Positions 43,016-51,938 of a stretch of 64,000 nt of DNA are shown here, piece after piece; the first letter of the stretch is position 1; every line of letters starts with the position of its first letter. The DNA lies in the NCBI GenBank assembly GCA_035493475.1, contig DATJIF010000035.1:1-64000 (forward strand), written 5' to 3'. The stretch comes from Actinospica sp035493475 (GTDB lineage Bacteria > Actinomycetota > Actinomycetes > Streptomycetales > Catenulisporaceae). The notes beneath the pieces are model-generated. The model saw only the letters and a program-made list of their open reading frames with translations. It searched no databases and was not told the DNA's origin. The translations under genes and the position numbers were made by a program.

Positions 43016-43752
43016 TGGTGGTCCTCCTCGAAGTAGGTGGCGGACGGGCCGTCGAGCACGATGTCGAAGCGGTAGCCGAGCGAGAACTCCGGCGCCGAGC
43101 GCTCGTGGTCGTAGACGGCGATCAGGCGCTGTTGGGCGGCCGGGTCGGTGACCGACTGGAAGATCGGGTCGTAGGCGAAGAGCGGATCGGCCGGGAAGTA
43201 CATCTGGGTCACGAGGCGCTGGGTGAACGCCGTGCCGAACAGCGAGAAGTGGATGTGCGCGGGGCGCCAGGCGTTGACGTGGTTGCCCCAGGGGTACGGT
43301 CCGGGCTTGATCGTCGTGAACAGGTATTCGCCGTCGTCGTTCGTCAGGACCCGGCCGGCGCCGGTGAAGTTCGGGTCCAGCGGGGCCGGGTGCTGCTCGC
43401 GGCGGTGCACGTAGCGGCCTGCAGCGTTGGCCTGCCAGATCTCGACGAGCTGGTTGCGCACGGGGCGGCCGTTTCGGTCGGTGACGCGCCCGGAGACGGT
43501 CATCCGCTCGCCGATCGGTTCGCCGCTGTGCTGCCGTGTGAGATCCGCGTCGAGCTCGGTGACGTCGCCCGCGCCGAACACGGGCGTCCACAGCTCGATC
43601 GCGTCCGGGTCGGTGACCAGCGTGAGCGGCTGCCGCGGGCTTCGCAGGATGCTGCTGCGGTACGGCGGGTAGTGCCGCGGCGGGTGGCCGCCGGGGGTGA
43701 TCCGGCCCGCGTACTCGGCGATCTCCTTGTCGATCTCCTGCTGGGTGACCAT
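43012..43752 (-). CDS. pcaH: Protocatechuate 3,4-dioxygenase beta subunit
   Basis: 246 residues. Carries the Fe(III) site: Tyr in GRYVHRREQHP, Tyr in PGPYPWGNH, and the pair of His in PAHIHFSLFG. Opens the protocatechuate ring between the two hydroxyls. PHYPPYRSSILRSP-type lead region is typical. 6 bp downstream of pcaJ. Confidence 0.95.
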   Translation of the reverse strand: MVTQQEIDKEIAEYAGRITPGGHPPRHYPPYRSSILRSPRQPLTLVTDPDAIELWTPVFGAGDVTELDADLTRQHSGEPIGERMTVSGRVTDRNGRPVRNQLVEIWQANAAGRYVHRREQHPAPLDPNFTGAGRVLTNDDGEYLFTTIKPGPYPWGNHVNAWRPAHIHFSLFGTAFTQRLVTQMYFPADPLFAYDPIFQSVTDPAAQQRLIAVYDHERSAPEFSLGYRFDIVLDGPSATYFEEDHQ

Positions 43753-43758
43753 CCGGCT

Positions 43759-44406
43759 TCAGTTCCCTTCGGTGATCGGCGCGAGGATCGGGGCGGCGGT
43801 CCGCTTGCGCAGCTCGGCCTCGTCGACGCCGGGCGCGGTCTCGACGAGCCTGAGCCCTTCGGGGGTCACGTCGAGCACGCCGAGGTCGGTGATGATCCGG
43901 TGCACGCAGCGGCGTCCGGTGAGCGGCAGCGTGCACTCGGGGAGGATCTTGGCGTCGCCGTTCTTGATGACGTGCTCCATCAGCACGATGACCCGCCGGG
44001 CGCCGTGCACCAGGTCCATCGCGCCGCCCATGCCCTTGATCATCTTCCCGGGCACGGCCCAGTTCGCCAGGTCGCCCGTCTCGGAGACCTGCATCGCGCC
44101 GAGCACGGCGACGTCCACGTGGCCGCCGCGGATCATGCCGAAGGAGAGCGAGGAGTCGAAGAAGGCCGAGCCGGGGAGCACGGTGACGGTCTCCTTGCCC
44201 GCGTTGATCAGGTCGGCGTCGAGGTCCTCGGGGTGCGGGTACGGCCCGACGCCGAGGATGCCGTTCTCGGAGTGCAGGGTCACGTCCACGCCGGCGGGCA
44301 GGTGGTTCGGGATCAGGGTCGGCAGGCCGATGCCGAGGTTGACGTACGCGCCGTCCGGCAGTTCGGCGGCGGCGCGCGCGGCCATCTGCTCACGGGTCCA
44401 GGCCAT
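43759..44406 (-). CDS. pcaJ: 3-oxoadipate CoA-transferase beta subunit
   Basis: 215 residues. Active-site Glu in LHSENGILG; GIGLPTLIP and GGAMDLVHGA are family blocks. With PcaI it moves CoA from succinyl-CoA to 3-oxoadipate. The start shares one base with the pcaI stop (TGATG). Confidence 0.93.
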   Translation of the reverse strand: MAWTREQMAARAAAELPDGAYVNLGIGLPTLIPNHLPAGVDVTLHSENGILGVGPYPHPEDLDADLINAGKETVTVLPGSAFFDSSLSFGMIRGGHVDVAVLGAMQVSETGDLANWAVPGKMIKGMGGAMDLVHGARRVIVLMEHVIKNGDAKILPECTLPLTGRRCVHRIITDLGVLDVTPEGLRLVETAPGVDEAELRKRTAAPILAPITEGN

Positions 44407-45185
44407 CAGGCGCCGTCCTCACTGCTCGGGCGGACGGTGACGGTCCGCTTCTCGATCCCCTTGTCGGCGGCCTGCTCCGGGGTGAGCGCGAGCACCCGCT
44501 GCACGAAGATGCCGGGCAGGTGCACGGCGTCCGGGTCGAGTTCGCCGGGCTCGACGAGGTGTTCGACCTCGGCGATGGTGACCCGGCCGGCCATCGCGGC
44601 GAGCGGGTTGAAGTTGCGCGAGGCCTTGCGGAACACGAGGTTGCCGTCCCGGTCGCCCTTCCACGCGCGGACCAGGGCGAAGTCGGTGCGGATGCCGCGT
44701 TCGAGCACGTACTCGACGCCGTCGAACTCGCGCACCTCCTTGGCGGGCGAGGCGACGAGTACGCTGCCGTCGGGGGCGTAGCGCCAGGGCAGGCCGCCCT
44801 CGGCGACCTGGGTGCCGACTCCGGCGGGGGTGAAGAACGCGGGGATCCCGGCGCCGCCGGCGCGCAGCCGCTCGGCGAGGGTGCCCTGCGGGGTCAGTTC
44901 GAGCTCGAGGTCGCCGGACAGGTACTGCCGGGCGAACTCCTTGTTCTCGCCGACGTAGCTGCCGGTGACCCGGACGATCCGGCCGGCGCCGAGCAGGATG
45001 CCGAGGCCGCCGCCGTCCACGCCGCAGTTGTTCGACACGACGCTCAGGTCCTTCGCGCCGCCCGCGTACAGCGCCTCGATGAGCACGTTCGGGACGCCGC
45101 TCAGGCCGAATCCGCCGACCGCGAGGGAGGAGCCGTCCCCGATGTCCGCCACCGCGTCGGCCGCCGTGGCCACCGCCTTGTCCAT
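44406..45185 (-). CDS. pcaI: 3-oxoadipate CoA-transferase alpha subunit
   Basis: 259 residues. GGFGLSGVPNVLI, VSNNCGVDGGGLG and FFTPAGVGT are the family's CoA-binding blocks. First gene of the operon; 142 bp separate it from the divergent regulator. No thiolase (pcaF) lies in the window, so the last step must be encoded elsewhere. Confidence 0.93.
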   Translation of the reverse strand: MDKAVATAADAVADIGDGSSLAVGGFGLSGVPNVLIEALYAGGAKDLSVVSNNCGVDGGGLGILLGAGRIVRVTGSYVGENKEFARQYLSGDLELELTPQGTLAERLRAGGAGIPAFFTPAGVGTQVAEGGLPWRYAPDGSVLVASPAKEVREFDGVEYVLERGIRTDFALVRAWKGDRDGNLVFRKASRNFNPLAAMAGRVTIAEVEHLVEPGELDPDAVHLPGIFVQRVLALTPEQAADKGIEKRTVTVRPSSEDGA

Positions 45186-45199
45186 GGAACCTCACGTGT

Positions 45200-45214
45200 G
45201 TTCGCCAGATGAAC
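45200..45214. promoter_or_regulatory. Candidate PcaR/PcaU-type operator
   Basis: GTTCGCCAGATGAAC is an inverted repeat (GTTC/GAAC) between pcaI and the IclR-type gene. PcaU/PobR sites contain similar GTTCG half-sites. A further GGAAC at 45186-45190 could be a third half-site. Confidence 0.4.
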
Positions 45215-45327
45215 TATATTTCACTCTTGCCGAGCACGAGTCTGGTATCCGGGCCGCCGCTTGTCAACGGTCCCGGCCGCCGGGCGGCTACAGTGCGAGG
45301 AAGACGACGGTGGGAGACAGAGACCGC

Positions 45328-47010
45328 ATGGACCATGAGGCGCAGCAGCCGCACCCGGACGAGAGCGTCGGGCCGCTGGAGCGCGGTTTCGCGGTGCTGC
45401 GCGCGCTCGCGGCGGCGCCGGGCGGCCGGCTGCGGCCGAGCGAGCTGACCAAGGGCACGGGGCTGGCGCGCTCCACGGTGGACCGGGTGGCGGCGACGTT
45501 GGCCGAGCTCGGCTACCTGCGCGCCGAGGGGGACGGACGGGACCTGGTGCTCGCCCCCGCGGCGGCCCGGCCGGGCAACGCCTACCTGCGCGGATGCGGG
45601 CTGCCGCGGCTGCTGGCGCCGCTGGCCGAGGAGATGTCGGCGCGGCTGGACGAGTCGGTCTCGCTCGCCGTCCCGGACCGGGAGTCGGTGCGGTTCATCC
45701 TGCAGATCAAGCGGCGGCGCGCGCTGTCCGTCGCGTTCCGGGTGGGCGACGCGCTGCCCGCCGAACGCTGCGCCCCGGGTGCCCTCTTCGCGCACGAGTG
45801 GGGGCGCGAGGAGTTCGCGGCGTGGCAGGAGCGGCTGGACGCGGATCCCGGCTACGAGAACTTCCCGGCGCTGCCCACGCACCGTCCGGAGAAGGAGTCG
45901 GTCGCCTCTTTCCGGCAGCGGATCGCCAGGGCGGCCCGGGTCGGCTGCGCGGAGGACGATCAGCTCATCGAGAAGGGCCTGATCGCGCTGGCGGTTCCGG
46001 TGTACGACGCGTCCGGGGACGTCGCGTGCGCGCTGAGCGTGGTGAGCCACACGAGCCGGCAGACCGTGGCGTCGTTGCGCGAGGCCGCGCTGCCGACGCT
46101 GCTGGCCACGGCGAAGGCGATGAGCGAACGGCTGGCGGCGGCCGGGTTGTCCGAGGATTCGGGCCCTGATCTGGACGTGGATCCGGCCGGAAGCGCCGCG
46201 GACCCGACGGCCGCCGCGAAGGAGCAGCTCGGGCCGGAATACCTGCAGTCGCTCGCGCGCGGACTCAGCGTGCTGTCGGTGCTCGGCGAGGGCGGAACTC
46301 CCGGCCTCACGCTGTCCGAGGCGGCCGCCGCGACGGGTCTGCCGCGTGCGACGGCGCGTCGTTCGCTGCTGACGTCGGTGCGGCAGGGCTACGTGGAGAC
46401 GGACGGGAACCGGTTCAGGATCCTGCCGCGTGTCCTCGAACTCGGGTACGCACGACTCAGCCAACTGACGATCGGCGAGCTTGCGCAGCCGCATCTGGAG
46501 CGGGTCGCGCGAACCGTGCACGAGTCGGCGTCGATGGCGGTTCTGGACGGCGACGACGTGCGCTACGTGGCGCGTGCGGCGGCGGGCCGGATCATGAGCG
46601 TGGACATCATGATAGGTACGCGTTTCCCGGCCTTCGCGACCTCGATGGGGCGGGTGCTTCTCGCGGATCAGTCCCCGGAGGACCGGGAGCGCTTCCTCGC
46701 CTCGGCTCGTATCACCGCACTGACGCACCATACGGTCACCGACGTCGCCGAGCTGTCGCGGATCCTCGAAGGCGTGGCCGAGGACGGGTACGCGCTGGTG
46801 GATCAGGAGCTTGAGGAGGGGCTGCGGTCGATGGCCGTCGCGGTGCGCGGTCCGTCCGGCGACGCCGTGGCCGCGGTGAACGTCTCGATGCACGCCGCGC
46901 GCACGAGTGCGGCCGAGGCGCGCGCGGTCGTGCTTCCGGTGCTGCGCGGCGCGGCGCAGGCGATCAGCGCGGATCTGGCCCTGTTGTCGGGCCCGGCGGC
47001 GAACGGCTGA
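45328..47010 (+). CDS. Tandem IclR-type regulator of the pca operon (PcaR-like)
   Basis: 560 residues from the ATG at 45328. Two full IclR units in one chain: the first (about 15-255) has LRPSELTKGTGLARSTVDRV, the second (about 300-555) LTLSEAAAATGLPRATARRS, each followed by an effector domain (first: DESVSLAVPDRESVRFI; second: HESASMAVLDGDDVRYV). Most IclR proteins have one unit and dimerise; a fused pair may act as a built-in dimer. Divergent from pcaI, hence the likely activator or repressor responding to protocatechuate or 3-oxoadipate. Confidence 0.9.
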   Translation: MDHEAQQPHPDESVGPLERGFAVLRALAAAPGGRLRPSELTKGTGLARSTVDRVAATLAELGYLRAEGDGRDLVLAPAAARPGNAYLRGCGLPRLLAPLAEEMSARLDESVSLAVPDRESVRFILQIKRRRALSVAFRVGDALPAERCAPGALFAHEWGREEFAAWQERLDADPGYENFPALPTHRPEKESVASFRQRIARAARVGCAEDDQLIEKGLIALAVPVYDASGDVACALSVVSHTSRQTVASLREAALPTLLATAKAMSERLAAAGLSEDSGPDLDVDPAGSAADPTAAAKEQLGPEYLQSLARGLSVLSVLGEGGTPGLTLSEAAAATGLPRATARRSLLTSVRQGYVETDGNRFRILPRVLELGYARLSQLTIGELAQPHLERVARTVHESASMAVLDGDDVRYVARAAAGRIMSVDIMIGTRFPAFATSMGRVLLADQSPEDRERFLASARITALTHHTVTDVAELSRILEGVAEDGYALVDQELEEGLRSMAVAVRGPSGDAVAAVNVSMHAARTSAAEARAVVLPVLRGAAQAISADLALLSGPAANG

Positions 47011-47020
47011 GGGAAGCGGA

Positions 47021-47956
47021 CTAACAGGACAAATCCGCCAGCCGGGCGATGTCGGCGGCGATGTCCGCCAGGTACTCGGTCGTGCCGATGGAGGCGAACC
47101 AGTCCCAGAGTTCGAGGGCGTGGTAGAGCCGGTAGAGATTCAACCGTTCGGCGCAGTCGCCGGGCAGTGGTCCGTAGCCTTCGAGCAGGGCCGCCTTCTC
47201 GGCGTCGCCGCGGTTGAAGGAGTAATAGTCTGCTTTAGCGAGGTCGAGCAGCGGATCGGCGGCGATGGCGTTCTCGACGTCGATGATCCCGGTGAGCTCC
47301 CAACCGTGCGGGCGCCGGGCCACGAGCACGTTGCCGTCGTGCATGTCGTTGTGGCAGAGCACGGCGGCCTTGCAGTTGTCGAACACTCCCCCATCACGCT
47401 CGATACGCCGGGCGATCGCGTCACGCAGTTGACGGTCGCCGCCGAGGTCGTCGAACTCCTTGAGCTTCTCGGCGAACCGGCTGCGCATGTACGTGCCGTT
47501 GTCGGGGAGCGGGTCGAGGACTTCCGTGGTCAGATACCCGTACTCCGATTGGCCGATTCGGTGGATCGCGGCGAGCGTCGCACCCATCTGACGGTAGAAG
47601 TCGACGACCGTCGCCGGCGGCATGTCCGTGGAGGCTTCGGAGAGCGGTCGGCCCTCCAGCAGGCTGAGGATCGTCACCGCGCGGCCGCCGGGAGCCGCGT
47701 CCGCCGCGTAGTGCAGGACGTCCGGCACCGGCAGTCCGGTGTGCTCGGCGAGCAGCCGGTAGACGTGCCGCTCCTTGGTCGGCTTCCAGGCCCATTCGTG
47801 GTCGTACACCTTGAGGATCACGGCGTGCGCCGGGTCCTCGCAGCGCACCTCGTAGACGGTGCTCATCTCGCCGCCCGTGCGTGTCACCAGCTCGGTGACC
47901 ACGGCGGCGGGGAAGACCTCGCGCAGCAGCTTCTCGGCCCAGGACGTCGTCGCCAT
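47021..47956 (-). CDS. Aminoglycoside-phosphotransferase-fold kinase
   Basis: 311 residues. Kinase loop LCHNDMHDGNVL and IDVENAIAADPLLDL; the N-lobe is weakly conserved. Phosphorylates an unknown small molecule; not a recognisable antibiotic-resistance type. Stops 10 bp from the regulator's convergent stop. Confidence 0.87.
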   Translation of the reverse strand: MATTSWAEKLLREVFPAAVVTELVTRTGGEMSTVYEVRCEDPAHAVILKVYDHEWAWKPTKERHVYRLLAEHTGLPVPDVLHYAADAAPGGRAVTILSLLEGRPLSEASTDMPPATVVDFYRQMGATLAAIHRIGQSEYGYLTTEVLDPLPDNGTYMRSRFAEKLKEFDDLGGDRQLRDAIARRIERDGGVFDNCKAAVLCHNDMHDGNVLVARRPHGWELTGIIDVENAIAADPLLDLAKADYYSFNRGDAEKAALLEGYGPLPGDCAERLNLYRLYHALELWDWFASIGTTEYLADIAADIARLADLSC

Positions 47957-47979
47957 CCTCGGACCGTACGGAGGTCCGG

Positions 47980-50229
47980 CTAGTGCCTGCCACCCGATTT
48001 CTTCGGCGCGGACGGGGCGTGCGGGGCCCGGCGCGTGCCCGGCGGCAGGACGGTGATCGGCGTGTGCCCCTTACCGAGGGCCGTGGGCGAGTTGCCGACC
48101 ACCGGGGATCCGGTCGTCGGCTGGTCGGTCGGGAAGCCGGTCGGCGCGTTGAACGTGAGCACCGGCTGGTCCGCGAGCGCGCCGTTCATCGCCTGCTGCC
48201 AGATGGGAGCCGAGATCGTGGCGCCGAAGATCTGGCCCCCGTAGTACTGGCCGCCGACGCTCATGTTGCCCATGACCTCGCCCTTGCCGCCGCCGTCGAC
48301 GAAGCCGGTCCACACGGCCGCCGCGAGCTGGGGCGTGTAGCCGTCGAACCACGTGTCCACGGAGCTGTCCGTGGTGCCCGTCTTGCCCGCCGACTCGCGT
48401 CCGGCAAGGCCGAGTCCGTCCGCCGTCGCGCCCTGCTGCGTCAGCACGCCCTGGAGCATCGACGTGAGCTCGTTCGCCGTGTTGCCGTCGAGGACCTGCT
48501 TGCACTGCTGCTTCTGGCCCGAGTACTGCTTGCCGCTCACGGCCGTCGCGCCGGTGATCACGTAGGGCACGCAGTAGACGCCCTGGGCGGCCACCGTCGC
48601 GTACGCGGCGGCCATCGCGACCGGCGTGATCTGGTTCGTGCCGAGCGTGAACGACGCGTACTGGTCGAGCGGCTTGCCCTGGTCGAGGTCGTTGTCCTTC
48701 GTCACGCCCATCGACTCGGCGAGCTGCGCGGGCGCGCACAGGCCGGTCTGCGTCTCGAGCGTGAGGAAGTAGGTGTTGACGGAGTACCAGAAGGCCTGGT
48801 CCATCGGCACGACGTACGAGTTCTTGTCGTCGTTCGTGGGGTTGTAGCTGCCCGGCCAAGTGATCGAGTTGGTCCCGTCCACGCACGTGGCCAGGCGCGT
48901 CCCGCCCAGGCTGAGCGGGGAGACGGCGTTGACCGGCAGGCTCGGGTCGAAGCCCTGGTTGAGGGCGGCGAGACCGGTGAAGATCTTGAAGGAGGAGCCC
49001 GCCTGGTAGCCGAGCGTGCCGTTGTGCTGCGGGTCCGCCGAGAGGTTCACGAACGTCTGGCCGTGGCCGTTGCCCATCGGCCGGGACTGCGCCATCGCCT
49101 TGATCCGGCCGGTGCCGGGCTCGATCATCACGATCGCCGAGGCGACCTTGTCGGTGGAGTACGTGTGCTGCGAGATCGCGGTCGCCGCCGAGGACTGCGC
49201 GGCCGGGTCCAGCGTCGTGCCGATCTTCAGGCCGCCCTGCTCCCACAGCGCCTGCCGCGCGGCGGGCGTCGCGCCGAACTCCGGGTCGCTGAGGAAGGTC
49301 TCGTACACGTAGTTGCAGTAGAACGCGGCGGACGTGCTGGCGGCGATGCAGCCGCTGTTCTCCGCGGTCGGCTTGAGGTCGAGCGGCGTCTTCGCGTACG
49401 CGGCGGCCTGCGCGGCCGTCAGATAGTGCAGCGCCGGGTCGGTCATCCGCTGCAGCACGACGTTGCGGCGGGCCAGCGCGTTCTGCGGATGGGTCAGCGG
49501 GTCGTAGTACGACGGGCTGTTGACGATCGCGGCCAGCAGCGCGGCCTGAGGCACGGTCAGCTTGTCGGCCGTCGTGGAGAAGTACCGCTGCGCCGCCGCC
49601 GCGACCCCGTACGAGCCGTTGCCGAAGTAGACGAGGTTCAGGTAGTTCTCGAGGATCTGCTCCTTGCTCATCGACCGCTCCACCGAGACGGCGTAACGCA
49701 GCTCGGTGACCTTGCGCGCGATCGTGTCGGCGACGGCCTGCTGCTGCCGCTCCCGGTTGGTGCCCGCCTCGAGCAGCAGCACGTTCTTCACGTACTGCTG
49801 CGCGATCGTCGAGCCGCCCTGCGTGTCGCCGCCGTTCGCGTCGTTGAAGAAGGCGCGCACGGTGCCGGTCAGGTCGATGCCGCCGTGCTGGTAGAAGCGC
49901 GAGTCCTCGATGGCGACCAGCGCGTCCGGCATGTTCGGGCTGATCTGCTTCATCGGCAGGACGACCCGGTTGCCGTAGTCGCCCCAGGTCTGCGCGATGG
50001 TCGAGCCGTCGGCCGCGAGGATCTGGGTGCGCTGCGGCAGCGCCGGGGTCTGGAAGTCGCTCGGCAGGTCCTCGAAGTGGTCGGACGCCGCCTTCACCAC
50101 CAGGCTGGAGGAGCCGACCAGCGGCAGCACGAACCCGGCGAGCAGCACGCCGGACAGCGCGCTGACGCCGAGGAAGACCCCGCACCGCCGCCAACGCCCC
50201 GAGGATCCCCGCTCCGTGCCCGTGACCAT
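47980..50229 (-). CDS. Bifunctional class A penicillin-binding protein
   Basis: 749 residues from the ATG at 50229. One membrane helix near residues 20-42, glycosyltransferase GT51 domain (EDSRFYQHGGID, GGSTIAQQYVKN) and transpeptidase domain with SxxK in AGSSFKIF, SVN in WYSVNTYF and KTGTT. Polymerises and cross-links peptidoglycan. A Pro-rich basic tail ends the protein. Divergent from the NADH dehydrogenase. Confidence 0.95.
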   Translation of the reverse strand: MVTGTERGSSGRWRRCGVFLGVSALSGVLLAGFVLPLVGSSSLVVKAASDHFEDLPSDFQTPALPQRTQILAADGSTIAQTWGDYGNRVVLPMKQISPNMPDALVAIEDSRFYQHGGIDLTGTVRAFFNDANGGDTQGGSTIAQQYVKNVLLLEAGTNRERQQQAVADTIARKVTELRYAVSVERSMSKEQILENYLNLVYFGNGSYGVAAAAQRYFSTTADKLTVPQAALLAAIVNSPSYYDPLTHPQNALARRNVVLQRMTDPALHYLTAAQAAAYAKTPLDLKPTAENSGCIAASTSAAFYCNYVYETFLSDPEFGATPAARQALWEQGGLKIGTTLDPAAQSSAATAISQHTYSTDKVASAIVMIEPGTGRIKAMAQSRPMGNGHGQTFVNLSADPQHNGTLGYQAGSSFKIFTGLAALNQGFDPSLPVNAVSPLSLGGTRLATCVDGTNSITWPGSYNPTNDDKNSYVVPMDQAFWYSVNTYFLTLETQTGLCAPAQLAESMGVTKDNDLDQGKPLDQYASFTLGTNQITPVAMAAAYATVAAQGVYCVPYVITGATAVSGKQYSGQKQQCKQVLDGNTANELTSMLQGVLTQQGATADGLGLAGRESAGKTGTTDSSVDTWFDGYTPQLAAAVWTGFVDGGGKGEVMGNMSVGGQYYGGQIFGATISAPIWQQAMNGALADQPVLTFNAPTGFPTDQPTTGSPVVGNSPTALGKGHTPITVLPPGTRRAPHAPSAPKKSGGRH

Positions 50230-50369
50230 GACAGGAAATGTAGTTACGGCCGCGGCCGAACCCGGGCAGCCCGGGCTCGCTCGGCGTTTCGCGGGCCGCC
50301 CCGGATTCCGCACGCGACACATGCGGCGGCGTACTGTCCCGCCACCCTGCTCGGTTTAGACTTCGCCGC

Positions 50370-51791
50370 ATGGGAAACGGGGCGCGCATGGACGCGAACG
50401 AACCTGCACCGACCCCGCTGGCGTGGGCCCCCGCGGCCCGGCATCGAGTCCTGATCATCGGCTCGGGATTCGGCGGCCTGTTCGCGGCGAAGGCGCTGCG
50501 CCGGGCGGAGGTGGACGTCACCGTGCTCGCCGGGACGCCGCACCACCTGTTCCAGCCGCTGCTCTACCAGGTCGCGACCGGGATCCTGTCGCAGGGCGAG
50601 ATCGCCCCGGCCACCCGCGAGATCCTGCGCAGGCAGCGCAACGCCCGGGTGCTGCTCGGCACCGCGGTCGCCATCGACCCGGCCGCGCGCCGGGTGACCG
50701 CCCGCGCCCCCGGCCGTACGGCGCCGTACTCGATCGGCTACGACAGCCTCATCGTGGCGACCGGAGCCAGCCAGTCGTACTTCGGGCACCCCGAGTTCGC
50801 CCAGCACGCGCCGGGCCTGAAGAGCATCGACGACGCCCTCGACCTGCGCGGACGCATCTTCGGCGCCTTCGAGCTGGCCGAACTCGAGGAGGACCCGGCG
50901 GCCCGGGCCCGGCGGCTGACGTTCGTCGTCGTGGGCGCGGGCGCCACCGGCGTGGAGATGGCCGGCCAGATCGCCGAACTCGCGCACCGCTCGCTCAAGG
51001 GCGAATTCCGCCGCATCGACCCCCGCACGGCCCGGATCCTGCTGGTCGACGGCGTGGACGCGGTGCTGCCCAGCTTCGGCGCGTCGCTGTCCGAGCGCAC
51101 GAAGCAGAAGCTGACCGAGCTCGGCATCGAGGTCCGGCTCGACACCATGGTCACCGACGTGGACGCGCGCAGCGTGACGCTCAAGCACAAGGACGGCAGC
51201 GAGGAACGCGTCGAGTCGATGGTGAAGGTGTGGGCGGCGGGCGTCGCCGCGTCCTCGTTCGCCGCCGAACTCGCCGCCGCCACCGACGCCCCGACCGACC
51301 GGGCCGGACGCATCCAGGTGCTGCCGGACTGCACCGTGCCCGGCCACCCGGAGATCTTCGTCGTCGGCGACGTCATGACGCTCAACGACCTGCCCGGCGT
51401 CGCGCAGGTCGCCATCCAGACCGGCCAGTACGCCGCCGGACAGATCACCGCGCGGCTGCAGGGACACACCCCGAAGCCCGAGTTCCAGTACCACGACAAG
51501 GGTTCGCTGGCCACGATCGCCCGGTTCAGCGCCGTGGCCCACGTCGGCAAGATCCAGGCCACCGGACTGCCCGCCTGGCTGCTGTGGCTGTTCGTGCACC
51601 TGATGTACCTCGTCGGCTTCGAACAGCGCGTCACCACCCTGTTCCACTGGGCCGTCAGCTTCGCCGGAAAGGGCCGCGCCGAACGAGCCGTGACCGCGCG
51701 CCAGGTCTTCGGCAAGCCCGGCACCGCAGCCGACCGCGCCGCCCTGAGCGGCACCGCCGGCCGCTACACGCCGCGCGACGACGGGGCGTGA
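50370..51791 (+). CDS. Type II NADH dehydrogenase (FAD-dependent)
   Basis: 473 residues; a second ATG at 50388 is also possible. Two dinucleotide-binding folds: VLIIGSGFGGLFAAKAL (FAD) and VVVGAGATGVEMAGQIAEL (NADH). HHLFQPLLYQVATGIL and a C-terminal amphipathic region (WLLWLFVHLMYLVGF) for membrane attachment are standard for NDH-2. Passes electrons from NADH to menaquinone without proton pumping. Confidence 0.92.
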   Translation: MGNGARMDANEPAPTPLAWAPAARHRVLIIGSGFGGLFAAKALRRAEVDVTVLAGTPHHLFQPLLYQVATGILSQGEIAPATREILRRQRNARVLLGTAVAIDPAARRVTARAPGRTAPYSIGYDSLIVATGASQSYFGHPEFAQHAPGLKSIDDALDLRGRIFGAFELAELEEDPAARARRLTFVVVGAGATGVEMAGQIAELAHRSLKGEFRRIDPRTARILLVDGVDAVLPSFGASLSERTKQKLTELGIEVRLDTMVTDVDARSVTLKHKDGSEERVESMVKVWAAGVAASSFAAELAAATDAPTDRAGRIQVLPDCTVPGHPEIFVVGDVMTLNDLPGVAQVAIQTGQYAAGQITARLQGHTPKPEFQYHDKGSLATIARFSAVAHVGKIQATGLPAWLLWLFVHLMYLVGFEQRVTTLFHWAVSFAGKGRAERAVTARQVFGKPGTAADRAALSGTAGRYTPRDDGA

Positions 51792-51858
51792 GGCGCGGCC
51801 CCGTACCAGTCCCGCGCGCGTCTGCTGGGACGCTCGACCGGCTGGTAACTTCAGTTGT

Positions 51859-51900
51859 GCATCGACAGGTACGCATCGACGGGTAGCAATCGATGGGTAA
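51859..51900. repeat. Three tandem 14-bp repeats upstream of the receiver gene
   Basis: GCATCGACAGGTAC, GCATCGACGGGTAG and CAATCGATGGGTAA follow without gaps, 39 bp before the TTG at 51939. They may be a binding array for a regulator. Confidence 0.7.
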
Positions 51901-51938
51901 CCAGCGGCGTTCACCCCACGCACAGCAGGAGGACCGGC

